Of a stretch of DNA of 64,000 nucleotides, positions 49,716 to 60,423 are shown one piece after another. Below the pieces are notes generated by a model that ran no database searches, was not told the DNA's origin, and saw only the letters and a program-made list of their open reading frames with translations. A program made the translations under genes and the position numbers. Position 1 is the first letter of the stretch; each line of letters starts with the position of its first letter. Origin of the DNA: Trifolium pratense (taxonomy: Eukaryota; Streptophyta; Magnoliopsida; Fabales; Fabaceae); the NCBI RefSeq assembly GCF_020283565.1, contig NC_060065.1, forward strand, positions 48,348,409 to 48,412,408. The letters run 5' to 3'.

Positions 49716-50150
49716 TTAAATTGTTGCTTTCTCATTCTTCTTCATCATATACACACAACTGTCATAGTTTCTCCTGACAAATACAGTCTTCAAAAGAAAC
49801 TCATCAAACCGACGATACCACTGCCTCAGACTCTGCTTCAACCTATACAAAGATTTCTTCAACAAACATACTTTTGAATTGTCTTCCACAAAACCTTCAG
49901 GTTGTTGCATGTAGATAGTTTCTTCCTACTCTTCATGTAGAAATGCGCGGTCTTTACATCCATTTGTTCCGACTCAATTGCATACTGATTCACAATTGCC
50001 ATAAGTACCATTATAGAACAATGTTTCACCACCGGTGAGAAGATTTCATTGTAATCAATCCCCTTCACGCAAGGTAAAACTCTTTGCCGCAAGTCTCACC
50101 TTATACTTTGGTTCTTCGACTCCCGGTATACCATTTTTTTGTGAATATAT
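49716..50150 (-). pseudogene. Ty1/copia reverse-transcriptase fragment
   Basis: Minus-strand frames give GIPGVEEPKYKVRLAAKSFT, then YNEIFSPVVKHCSI and EQMDVKTAHF, then KVCLLKKSLYRLKQSLRQW. These are consecutive blocks of the copia RT domain. Frameshifts separate them and the catalytic YVDD block is missing. It is the leftward remainder of the copia element whose integrase part lies at 52424-53830. Confidence 0.85.
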
Positions 50151-50930
50151 GCTTTGACAGGAACATTGTGGTTTTGATGATGGACAAAAGAAGTCTAAAA
50201 ATGACAATGATGAGAGAAGCATATACAAAGCTCCAAAATAGCTAAGAAAAGGGTTGGAATCAACCCACCAAAACAAAGCTTGAAACAAGTATGTTCCGAC
50301 TCCTTTTTTGCTTCTAAGCATTCCCTGAAGACTTTCCAATCTTATATTTTGCTTAATTTGTACAAATATGAATTTTCTAACTTTTTGGGGTTTTAAAGGT
50401 TTGAACTTGTTTTTGAGATACAAACACCTTTTGAAAAATCTTAAGTGTAGATTCACGATCAGTGAGAAAAATCGAGTAAAACTGTATATTCACTTTCAAT
50501 TTTTGATTGATATTTGATGTTGTTGTTGATCTAGGCCGTGAGCTTCAACAAGCTTCCATGGACGTTCTTCATGCTTGTTCTTGAGCTTGAAGATGATGGG
50601 AGGTAGAAGACGATGACGTGGCGACGCATCATTGGCTCCCTCCCCATTTTAAGTAACACCCGTTGGAGTTATTTAAAGGCTATGATCTATTCTATCATTT
50701 TCAAATCCTGCGCGTTAGATCTATCCCAAGGCCAGGTCCACTGAGTTGCATCGTATGCCAGAGAATAAAGCTACACTTTATCCCTCCCCCTCTTTGCTGA
50801 CTTTCTGCGTGGACTTCTTACTGTGCAGATTGTTATTGCGTCATCCCCAGAACCCAGTTTCCACCCTCAGTGGCTGTTTGTTTATTTTTAGTGCTTATTC
50901 ATATAAGTGATTATTCAAATAAGAGCTCAT
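50151..50930. other. Unresolved repeat-like stretch
   Basis: This 780-bp piece interrupts the copia polyprotein and is not present at the start of the second duplication copy. It begins ctttgacaggaacattg and ends before gttcttatttaaataag. It looks like retrotransposon LTR or leader sequence, but I cannot place it; no coding frame is convincing. Confidence 0.4.
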
Positions 50931-52423
50931 TCACATAAGTTCTTATTTAAATAAGTGTTTATCCATTGAAACTGATTATTTGAGTTGTTGATTAATTAGT
51001 CAATTACTTAAATAGTTGATTAAGTGAGTAACCATTTAAGTTGTTTTAATTAAAAGTGCTTAAACTACAAAGTACTTGGATGGTTGAATGCTTGAATAAG
51101 TGATGCTTAATTAAGTAATTAATCAAAACCTCTTAAGGTTATTTAAATAAGTTCATATATATGAGTTTATTTCTCAAAGCATTTCCTTACTTTAAAAAAC
51201 CCCGTAACTTAAATAAATTGGAATGAAAAAAGGATAGTCTGACGTATGGCTTTCTTTCCCCGAACGATTCGAGGTCCTGACGTATGGCTCGTGACTCGAA
51301 TTGTTCTCATTCTTAATCTTTTTCTCTAAATAATCATGATTAAGCAAAATCGAACGGTTCACAAAAGCTCCAGTCTACGCACATATATATTGTTTATATT
51401 CTGTTTGCTTGGCTTGTTTTTGTTTATCTTGCATGAAATCATCAAACTTAAATAGAATGAAAAATAGATAGTCTGACGTATGACTTTCTTTCCTCGGATG
51501 ATTCGAGGCTCTGACGTATGGTTCGTGACTTGAATCATTCTCATTCTCGAACCCTGAAAAATGTTACAATACTTCATCGTATGCTTCATCTTTTCTTTTG
51601 ACTTTCTTAAATCAAATAACATAACTTAAGTTAAGCATAATTAGAGTGAAAAGGGGATAGTCTGACGTATGGCTTTCTTTCCCCGGATGGTTCGAGGCCC
51701 TGACGTATGACTCGTGACTCGGATTATTCTCATTCTCGGATGTTTTCATAAAAACTCCTAAAATCAACTCAACACACTCAAACCTTTTCTCTGCCCACGC
51801 GTGCAGTAAAAGTAAAACTCTTTTCACAAACCGGGTGATGTTTTTGTCCGTTCTCCGTAACAGAAACAACGCTTAAGCCTCCACAGTGCGAGCACACAAG
51901 CAGCGTTTAAATACGAGAATGCGACATTCTCCATAAAATAAACAACGCTTAAGCCTCTGAAATGCGAGTATACAAGCAGCGTTTAAATACGAGAATGCGA
52001 CTTAGACGCCATTCGTCGGAAAGCAACCAACCCACAAACATTTTTTACCCTTAACTACGAAGCCTTGAGTTTCCCACTGCACCAGGGAATACGTAGGACT
52101 GTAGGAGCACGATTCGACATCTTGTCGGACATAATCATAAAAAACAATTTTTTTTCTCCCCTCTCTTAAACAATGAAGTAAGAAAAAAACATTTAAGAAA
52201 ACATTGAAAACACATTAAAGAAAACAAACAACTTCCCTTTAAAAGGTTCCCGTTGAGTACAACGAATGTGAGGGGTGCTAATACCTTCCTCTCGCATAAC
52301 CAACTCCTGAATCCATCTCGTGGTTCTCAGACCATTTTCTCGATATTTTCCTTTTCCTTCTTTGAGATAAATAAAATTCGGTGGCGACTCTGTTTACACT
52401 CGAGGATTTTTTGTGCCGCGACA
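50931..52423 (+). mobile_element. Ty3/gypsy-type LTR piece (copy 1)
   Basis: It ends tggcgactctgtttacactc, then ttttttgtgccgcgaca, the common 3' end of legume gypsy LTRs (also readable on the minus strand as TGTCGCGGCAC). A block with ctgacgtatggctttctttc and ctcgtgactcg-type words occurs three times (about 51236, 51470, 51658), and a 76-bp unit with aacaacgcttaagcctc occurs twice (51865, 51941). No internal gypsy genes are present. It is inserted in the copia integrase C-terminus. Confidence 0.65.
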
Positions 52424-53830
52424 GTAACCCTTCACACCCTCAGGATAACCAATGAAAACGCAGTTTACCGCCCTAACATCAAGTTTGTCTTGCTTGACTT
52501 GAGCAAATGCCAAAGATCCGAAGACCTACAAATTAGAATAGTCAGCAGGGCTGCCACTCCAAACTTCCATAGTTATCTTTAGATCGATTCCTGTTGATGG
52601 ACATATGTTGATCAAATAAGCAGCAGTGTTAACTGCTTCTCCCAAGAAACTCGTGGATAATCCAGCTGCCAACAACATACACCTCACCCGCTCCAACAAT
52701 GTCCTATTCATTCTTTCAGCTATACCATTTTGTTGCGGTATGTATGCAACGGTTCTATGCCTCTTTATACCTTTGTTCAGGCAAAACTCATTAAAATGCT
52801 CTGAAACAAACTCCGGGCCATTGTCAGTTCTCAAAACTTTTAGTTTAGTTCCTGTTTGATTTTCTATCAAGGTATGCCATTCTTTAAACTTTTAAAAAGT
52901 GTCACTTTTATTATTAATAATGTGAACACATACCCTCCTAGACTAATCATCAATAATACTCAGAAAATATGAACCTCCAGAATGAGTAGAAACAGACGCT
53001 GGACCCCAAAGATTCGAGTGAACATACTCAAATGACCTACTAGATTTATGCACCCTCACCCCAAACTTCACTTGTGTTGTTTGCCTAGAGTACAATTATC
53101 ACAAAAATCTAGTTTGCTCAATTTTTATTTTCCTAGAAAACCTTGTTTAGCTAGTTCAACAAAACCTCGTTCACTAACATGACCCAACCTCAAATGTCAT
53201 AGTTTAGTTATGTCCACATTTTCAACACTAGTTACTAATACATTAGAAATAATAGTGGAACCCTTTAAAATGTAAAGACCATTTCATTTTAGACCCTTTA
53301 GCAATTACTAATGCACCATGAGAAATTCTTAAAACCCCGCGTTCAATTCTAATGCTATACCTTAGACCATCAAACATGCTTATGGAAATTAAATTTCTCT
53401 TAAGTTCGGCAGGAATATACCTCACATTCTTCAAAAGGAAATCACGATCATCAAACATCTTGAGTCAGATAGTACCCATACCTTGAATCTTGCACGCCTT
53501 ATTGTTACCGAGACGGACAACTCCACTTTCTTTAAGTTCCAAGTTTGAAAGTACTCATTTCTTGGACACATGCGATAAGACCTCCCCGAGTCCATGACCC
53601 ATCTCTTCTTCGGTTCCCAACTTGTAATTATCAGTGCACCCGCACTCTCATAACCTTCATCACTAGTAGCAATTTGAGCCGACGAACTATCACCGGCCTT
53701 TCTCTGAGAGAAATCCTTCTTGAAGTGACCCGATTAATGACAATGATAACATTTGAACTTGCCACCACTATCACCCTTTGGCCTAGACTTAGACCTATGC
53801 TTCTTCCCATTCTCTACGCATCAAACAAAT
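52424..53830 (-). pseudogene. Ty1/copia gag-pol relic: zinc knuckle to integrase (copy 1)
   Basis: Minus strand, from 53830 down: a zinc knuckle (CYHCH then a stop, SGHFKKD; final Cys lost), the protease-type VMDSG, the pre-integrase region (MFDDRDFLLKNVRYIP, VLRISHGALVIAKG), and the integrase core (VLRTDNGPEFVSEHF, PQQNGIAERMNRTLLERVRC). The integrase C-terminus reads FIGYPEGVKGY at the LTR junction. Stops and frameshifts occur between blocks, so the polyprotein is dead, although the integrase core itself (52526-52870) is open. Confidence 0.9.
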
Positions 53831-53859
53831 TTTTGCTCATTAAACACTTTTTAACACTA

Positions 53860-54090
53860 AAATTAATGAGAATGTTCCCATTGAATACAACAGATGTGAG
53901 GCGTGTTAATACCTCCCCGTTGCATAATTGACTCCCAAACCCGGGAATGGTTGCGACAACCATCTTTCCATTATTTCAAGGTTTTATTGATAGTTTCTTT
54001 TTCCTTAGGGAATAAATAAAGTTTGGTGGCGACTCTGTAGTCATTTAGAGCGATAACACGCTCCGATGTTTTTTTTGGCGCAACAACGGG
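53860..54090 (+). repeat. Second gypsy-type LTR end (copy 1)
   Basis: It has ttgaatacaacagatgtgagg, ccgttgcataattgactccc, ggtggcgactctgtagtc and a ggcgcaaca end, all parallel to the 52200-52423 LTR end but a different family member. It has no internal region and abuts the 5' side of the copia relic. Confidence 0.55.
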
Positions 54091-54254
54091 TAGCGTAATA
54101 AATCTAGTTGGTTGTGTTGTGGTTCTGTTGAATGCAGCTAATGGCTCGTCGTTGTATGGTGGTAATTGGTTTGTTTGGAGTTGAAGTTTGGTGAATAGGT
54201 TTTGGTACATATGTCACAAGAACTTCTTGAGCCGATTTGTTGGTAGTATAGATC
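54091..54254 (-). other. Short retroelement-like coding scrap
   Basis: On the minus strand a frame ending near 54080 reads YVPKPIHQ- and TRFITLPVV-type words without a known domain. It continues beyond the hAT element on the other side as fragments. I cannot name it. Confidence 0.3.
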
Positions 54255-54815
54255 TAGGGATGACAATGGGTGTCCATGAGTGCGGGTTTGATACTACCCA
54301 AACCCACACCCATATATTCGGGTGCCATCCAAACCCAAATGTTGTTCAGGTGGGAAAATGAAACCCACACCCACACTCGCTGGGTTTAGGTATTTTCACC
54401 CAAACCCGAAACCCGTAACAAGAACACGCATAATTGATTATCTTCTTAAACCCGACCCGAACTATATTTGATAAAATGCAAAATGTAGCATAATTTGGTA
54501 ATATAGTTTGTAAATTTCAAAATAGTTTTTTTTTACTAAACAATTCATAAAATGTTATCATCACTACAACATGCACCAATAGAACATTCAAAAACTTAAA
54601 AGGAAGCAAAATACATAGGGATAAATAGGTAAATTAATATATAAACGAGTGGGTGAATGAGTTTCGGGTGTGGGTTTGATACTACCCAAACCCACATCCA
54701 TATATTCGGGTGCCACCCGAATCCAAACCCAAACTCAGTCAACTCGGGTTTCGCCTGTTGACTTGGATTTGGGTTCAGGTGGGTCTATCGGGTTTCGATT
54801 TTCCTGTCATCCCTA
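54255..54815. mobile_element. hAT-type non-autonomous element (561 bp, copy 1)
   Basis: Exact 8-bp target duplication TATAGATC at 54247-54254 and 54816-54823. Termini TAGGGATGACAAT and (right) CTGTCATCCCTA match those of 20688-21273. Arms carry cccaaacccacacccatat and its complement. No transposase. Confidence 0.88.
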
Positions 54816-54823
54816 TATAGATC

Positions 54824-55413
54824 TGAGGTTGTGAAGGGAAAATGGTTGGGTTTGAGGAAATGGGTTCGAATTTGAATTTCTTAATTAAGCACGTTCCTGG
54901 ATGTTAGGAGCAAGAGTCCTTTATCCGTGTTGTGTTTGATCCCTTCTGTGGTCGTTTGAGCTACGTGTGATTCTTATCCCATTATGTTGGGCCTGGATGT
55001 GTATTGAACTTTAGCCGGTCCAAAAAACAAGGTAACAACTTTTAACAAACAAATATGTTGACATGAAGCATATGCAACCCTAGAACCTTACTAATTGGAA
55101 GGAAATCCTAGCAGAGCTTAATACTTTTTTCAAATATAGTAGCATGTAATTTTCACCCCTTGACTTATGGTGGATACTAAACGAAAGGTCATATTTTTGT
55201 CATCATTCAATCTTATTAATTTTATTTTTAGATTTTCTCTTGTCTAGGCTAAAAAAGAAATAAAAAAATATAATGAAAGTTCAGGTGATTAATTAATGAG
55301 CTAACGAGACAAATTTACATACATCAAATAAACATTAAATAAGAATTATGATTTTAGGAATTATGAAAGGTCAAGTGATTTATTTATTTTTTTTTTATTT
55401 TTTTGTAAAAAAA
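54824..55413. other. Upstream of NCR gene copy 1, no gene seen
   Basis: 590 bp of AT-rich sequence including an old repeat tail. It is shared with copy 2 (62797-63388) at high identity and shows no coding frame. Confidence 0.5.
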
Positions 55414-55593
55414 AGGTTTAACTACACATTTGGTCCATTACGTTCATTTTAGGTTTCAATTTGGTCCATTACGTTCATTTTAGGTTTCAATTTGGTCCTA
55501 AAATAAACGTAAGAGACCAAATTGATACTTTTTAAACGTAAGAGACCAAATTGAAACCTAAAATAAACATAAGAACCAAATGTGTAGTTAAGC
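55414..55593. mobile_element. Fold-back MITE just upstream of NCR gene copy 1
   Basis: Left end gtttaactacacatttggtcc and right end aaccaaatgtgtagttaagc are inverted repeats; the arms repeat ttaggtttcaatttggtcc. It ends 30 bases before the TATA-like box of the NCR gene. Confidence 0.75.
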
Positions 55594-55622
55594 AAAAAAA
55601 AAAAAAAGACTTTTTTCCACAC

Positions 55623-55630
55623 TATAAAAT
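55623..55630 (+). promoter_or_regulatory. TATA-like box of NCR gene copy 1
   Basis: tataaaat lies 49 bases before the ATG at 55672, the distance seen also in copy 2 (63597 against 63646). The short leader agrees with small peptide genes. Confidence 0.6.
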
Positions 55631-55671
55631 GATCAACGAGTTCCTATTTCTAGATTCATAAAAGAGAAAAT

Positions 55672-56368
55672 ATGGCTAAAGGTTATATATTTATTTATGC
55701 TATGGTTATCATTTTTTCCATATTTATTTCTATAACAAACTGCAGTAAGTAATTTTTATCAAGACTTCTAAATTTGGTGAACGATCGTACTTGAGAGTTT
55801 AGTTTGATTATGGTATCTCTCTCAAATTTTAAAAACCGTATCATATTTCATATTAATTTATAGGGTTAAATAATTGTTTGGTTTTGACAAATATCTCAAA
55901 ATTTATTTTTGGCTTAACTATACATTTGATCCCTTACGTTTATTTTAGTTTTCAATTTGGTCCCTTACGTTTAAAAAATATCAATTTGATCCTTTATGTT
56001 TATTTTAGATTTCAAGTTAGTCCTTTCCGTTAGTTTTGCCTTTTCAAAAAAATATAAATTTCAATTTTAAATAAATTTTGTATATCGATATTCAACTTAA
56101 ATAAATTTTGTATATCGATATCCAACAAAAACCAAATACCTAAAAATTTACCTTTAAATTTTCTTTTTATATCTTATTCAAAATTGTTTCACCCCATTTT
56201 GATAACGTTCCTTAATTCTAATTTGATGTTACAGGCCTACACTTATGCGAAAAAACTGAGGATTGTCACGATTTGGTCTGTTTCCCACCTAAAGTTCTTA
56301 ATTGCAACTTCAATATTGTGGAAGGTTTAAAGTCGATATTGGGATATGGGGTTTGTGAATGTACATAA
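55672..56368 (+). CDS. NCR: Nodule-specific cysteine-rich (NCR) peptide
   Basis: Two exons, 55672-55744 and 56235-56368 (207 nt, 68 aa). The donor is a perfect GTAAGT and the acceptor is ttacag; the junction falls in a Ser codon. Exon 1 encodes a typical signal peptide (MAKGYIFIYAMVIIFSIFIS, then ITNC). Exon 2 encodes a mature part with six cysteines after cleavage, spaced C-x5-C-x4-C-x7-C-x16-C-x-C, ending VCECT and a stop. One intron splitting signal peptide from mature peptide is the standard NCR layout. Family knowledge: NCRs are made in infected nodule cells of IRLC legumes, enter the symbiosome through the secretory pathway, and drive terminal differentiation of rhizobia. The C3-C6 spacing is looser than the classical six-cysteine pattern, so a different small secreted cysteine-rich family is possible. 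The intron (490 bp) holds half of a MITE. It lies between transposons and is duplicated. Confidence 0.82.
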
Positions 56369-56870
56369 ATACCTTAATTAGTGGCTTATGAATGTGTGTA
56401 GAAACCATAAAATAATTTCTTTCAAAATAATCTTTAAAGAGCATTCTAGAGTCATTCTTTAGTAATATCCTTAAAATTAAATAAGTGGTTTGTACCCAAA
56501 AAGAATAAAAATAAGTGGTTTCTTAACTAGTGCCACATATAGATACTAGTTAGCATTTTTCATTAATTATGCTATTTTTAACCATATAATAATGTTGGTT
56601 CTTTTATGATTTATTTCACACATATTTTAATTTTCCTGATCTTTAAAGTTCTTTGATGTATGAATTTTTTTTTTTTTTTGCCAAGGATGTATGCAAAAGT
56701 TTATTATTAGAAATATATAATGTCCTGTTAAGTTTGTGGTGGAGTCATAAATTTGAATTAGGGAGTGCAAACTACTCTTATTGTTAGGGAAGGTAAAAAT
56801 ATCCGTACCCGCGAATATCCGTCATAAAAATGGGGCGGATAACTTAATGGATATCCGTGGATAAAATAAA
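56369..56870. other. 3' flank of NCR gene copy 1
   Basis: AT-rich, no gene. From about 56790 a repeat with atatccgtacccgcg words begins and recurs inverted near 57115-57140 (acgcgcggatatccgtaccc), so an old TIR element probably spans 56780-57142, with the hairpin MITE below nested in it. Confidence 0.5.
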
Positions 56871-57052
56871 GGACAAAACTTACATGCATTTCCATACATG
56901 CATTTCTTACTTTTCCTCTCACAAAGAGGTAGTTTTTTTTATTAAATAATAATTTTCTTTTATTTTTTCAAAATGAAAAAACACAAATAACTACCTCTTT
57001 GTGAGTGGAAAAGTAAGAAATGCATGTATGAAAATGCATGTAAGTTTTGTCC
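56871..57052. mobile_element. Mutator-like hairpin MITE (182 bp)
   Basis: TAAAATAAA flanks it as a 9-bp duplication (56862-56870, 57053-57061). The ends ggacaaaacttacatgcatt and aatgcatgtaagttttgtcc are perfect inverted repeats at the edge, and arms of about 67 bases pair with few mismatches around an AT-rich loop. Confidence 0.85.
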
Positions 57053-57141
57053 TAAAATAAATAAATATTTCAACTACCATTTACTTAATGGATACGGATA
57101 CAGATTTAATGATATCCACACGCGCGGATATCCGTACCCAT

Positions 57142-57870
57142 TAATAAATAAGAAAATTACTTAAATATCTTTTAGTAATTAAATATAAAACACTTTTATA
57201 TTCTGAATAAATTTGTGATATGAACTTAATTAGATTTAAAAAGTATGTTTAATTTATTATTTTTGTAAAGAGATTTGTACGGATATTATATTAAGTTTTG
57301 TGTTATCTTAACCATTTCAAGTCACATTTAGGGTCTTTGTGAAGCTTTTTAGCAATAAAATAAGAGGAACTTACATGGTGAAGGAGATCACTTAGTTTGC
57401 AAGAAACAGGAAGGAAAATATGGATTTTGGATTTGCAACCTGCGCGTAGCGCAAGAGGGGTTGCACGTAGTGCAGTTGGATGGAAGTTGGCCTTTGAAGT
57501 CTGTAATCTAAGTGTGGCGCAGGGACTTTCTGTGTGCGGCACAATTAATAAATAAGAAAATTACTTAAATATATTTAGTTATTAAATATAAAAGAGACTT
57601 TTATATTATGAATAAATTTGTGATGAACTTTATTAAATTTAAAAAAGTATGTTTAATTTATTATTTTTGTAAAGAAATTTGTATGGATATTATATTAAGT
57701 TTTGTGTTATCATAGACATTTCAATTCACATTTAGGGTCTTTGTGATGCTTTTTAGCAATAAAATAAGAGGAACTTACATGGTGAAGGAGATTACTTAAT
57801 TAGTTTGCAAGAAACCGGAAGGAAAATATGGATTTTGGATCTGCAACCTGCGCGTGGCTCATGGGCTTTG
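57142..57870. repeat. Tandem duplication, about 403-bp unit
   Basis: ttaataaataagaaaattac starts the segment at 57141 and again at 57544; both copies run through tttagggtctttgtga, acatggtgaaggagat and tgcaacctgcgcg. A GC-richer piece (57440-57543) with gcgtagcgcaag words ends only the first unit. The remainder up to 58096 shows no gene. Confidence 0.85.
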
Positions 57871-58096
57871 AACGAAATTTTAAGTGAAAAGACGCATTAT
57901 TTTTTTTAAGGAACAAAATAAAATAACAAACCTCGTTAATAAAAATAATTATTAAATCTTATAATAACTTTCTAAAAATTAATAAATCAAAATAGCAATA
58001 ATTACAAGAGATTAATTTAATTTCAAACTCAAAATTAAATTTCCAAGTCAAGAGACTCTTGGCCTTTTACTATCCAAACACCCAATAAAAGCGTAT
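57871..58096. other. Unidentified spacer at the end of duplication unit 1
   Basis: AT-rich sequence between the 403-bp repeat and the start of duplication copy 2. No gene or named repeat is visible. Confidence 0.4.
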
Positions 58097-60423
58097 TCAC
58101 AAAAGTTCTTATTTAAATAAGTGTTTATCCATTGAAAATGATTATTTGAGTTGTTGTTTAATTAGTCAATTACTTAAATAGTTGATTAAGTGAGTAACCA
58201 TTTAAGTTGTTTCAATTAAAAGTGCTTAAACTACTAAGTACTTAGATAGTTGAATGCTTGAATAAGTGATGCTTAATTAAGTAATTAATCAAAACCTCTT
58301 AGGGCCCGTTTGGTGCGCAGGATATCATAGTGACAGGATAGGATATAAAACAGGATAAGGATAGGATATGATAACAACAGGATAACAGTTATACTCAGTT
58401 ATCATATCCTGTGTTTGGTGCACACATGATAACAAATATGATAACTATTATATTTTGTTTTTAATAGCTCATAATAATATGATAAGATATATAACATATT
58501 TAAATGATAATGTCAAATTATTTTTTTAAAATTATTTTGTAATACTTTTAATTTTATAAATAAAAAATATGAATAGGTAATCAAATAACTTTATATAATT
58601 TCAAATAAAAATTATGAGAAAATAATCAAGTTTAATTTTTTATATGAATCATGATCAAATAAATAACTCAATAATATATACATGTTAGATAAGCCAAATA
58701 AATATATGATATATCTCATACGTAAATAATAAAACTACTATTGCAAAAGAATTATATTTAATTTTTTATAAAATTTAAATTAATATCCCTATTTGTCAAT
58801 TTTTTAATAATCATTTTACTTTAAAATATTGTAATTTTAGTAAAATTTTGATTTTTTAGAATATATAAATTACAAAATTACCCCTTTGAGAAAATCACAT
58901 ATATATTTAAAAATTAATTATTTTATTATTTATATTTTATTAATTTTATTTTATGTATTTTAAAATATATTTTATAAAATAAATCAGAATTATAACTAGA
59001 GAGACATGATAGGATAAGCTTCAGGATTAACTTATCATATCCTGCTGTATCACCAAACACTGGATTGCGGCAGGATATGATACAGTTCTCCTATCCTGTC
59101 TCTTATCCTATGCACCAAACGGGCCCTTAAGGTTATTTAAATAAGTTCATATATATGAGTTTATTTCTCAAAGCGTTTCCTTACTTTAAAAAACCCCGTA
59201 ACTTAAATAAATTGGAATGAAAAAAGGATAATCTGACGTATGGCTTTCTTTCCCCGAACGATTCGAGGTCCTGACGTATGGCTCGTGACTCGAATTGTTC
59301 TCATTCTTAATCTTTTTCTCTAAATAATCACGATTAAGCAAAATCGACCGGTTGACAAAAGCTTCAGTCTACGCACATATATATTGTTTATATTCTGTTT
59401 GCTTGGCTTGTTTTTGTTTATCTTGCATGAAATCATCAAACTTAAATAGAATGAAAAAGGGATAGTCTGACATATGACTTTCTTTCCTCACATGATTCGA
59501 GGCTCTGACGTATGGTTCGTGACTTGAATCATTCTCATTCTCGAACCCTGAAAAATGTTACAATACTTCATCGTATGCTTCATCTTTTCTTTTGACTTTC
59601 TTAAATCAAATAACATAACTTAAGCATAATTCGAGTGAAAAGGGGATAGTCTGACGTATGACTTTCTTTCCCCGGATGGTTCGAGGCCCTGACGTATGGC
59701 TCGTGACTCGGATTATTCTCATTCTCGGATGTTTTCATAAAAACTCATAAAATCAACTCAACACACTCAAACCTTTTCTCTGCCCACGCGTGCAGTAAAA
59801 GTAAAACTCTTTTCACAAACCGGGTGATGTTTTTGTCTGTTCTCCGTAACAGAAACAACGCTTAAACCTCCACAGTGCGAGCACACAAACAGCGTTTAAA
59901 TACGAGAATGCGACATTCTCCATAAAATAAACAACGCTTAAGCCTCTGAAATGCGAGTATACAAGCAGCGTTTAAATACGAGAATGCGACTTAGACGTCA
60001 TTCGTCTGAAAGCAACCAACCCACAAACATTTTTTACCCTGAACTACGAAGCCTTGAGTTTCTCACTGCACCAGGGAATACGTAGGACTGTAGGAGCATG
60101 ATTCAACATCTTGTCGGGCATAATCATAAAAAACAATTTTTTTTCTCCCCTCTCTTAAACTGAAGTAAGAAAAAAACATTTAAGCAAACATTAAAAACAC
60201 ATTAAAGCAAACAACTTCCCTTTTAAAGGTTCCTGTTGAGTACAACGAATGTGAGGGGTGCTAATACCTTCCCTTCGCATAACTAACTCCCAAATCCATC
60301 TCGTGGTTCTCAGACCATTTTATCGATATTTTCCTTTTCCTTCTTTGGGATAAATAAAATTCGATGGCGACTCTGTTTTTTTTTTCCGAGTGTTTACACT
60401 CAAGGATTTTTTGTGCCGCGACA
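58097..60423 (+). mobile_element. Ty3/gypsy-type LTR piece (copy 2)
   Basis: Second copy of 50931-52423, interrupted by the MITE at 58302-59126. It ends in the same ttttttgtgccgcgaca at 60423 next to the same copia residue. It has the same triple block and 76-bp repeat and carries scattered base differences. Confidence 0.65.
58302..59126. mobile_element. PIF/Harbinger-type MITE (825 bp)
   Basis: Termini GGGCCCGTTTGGTGC and GCACCAAACGGGCCC are perfect inverted repeats, followed by caggata / tatccta words in both arms. The 3-bp target duplication TTA (58299-58301, 59127-59129) is the PIF/Harbinger signature. The empty site, cctcttaagg, is preserved in duplication copy 1 at 51129-51138. No transposase. 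Confidence 0.9.
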
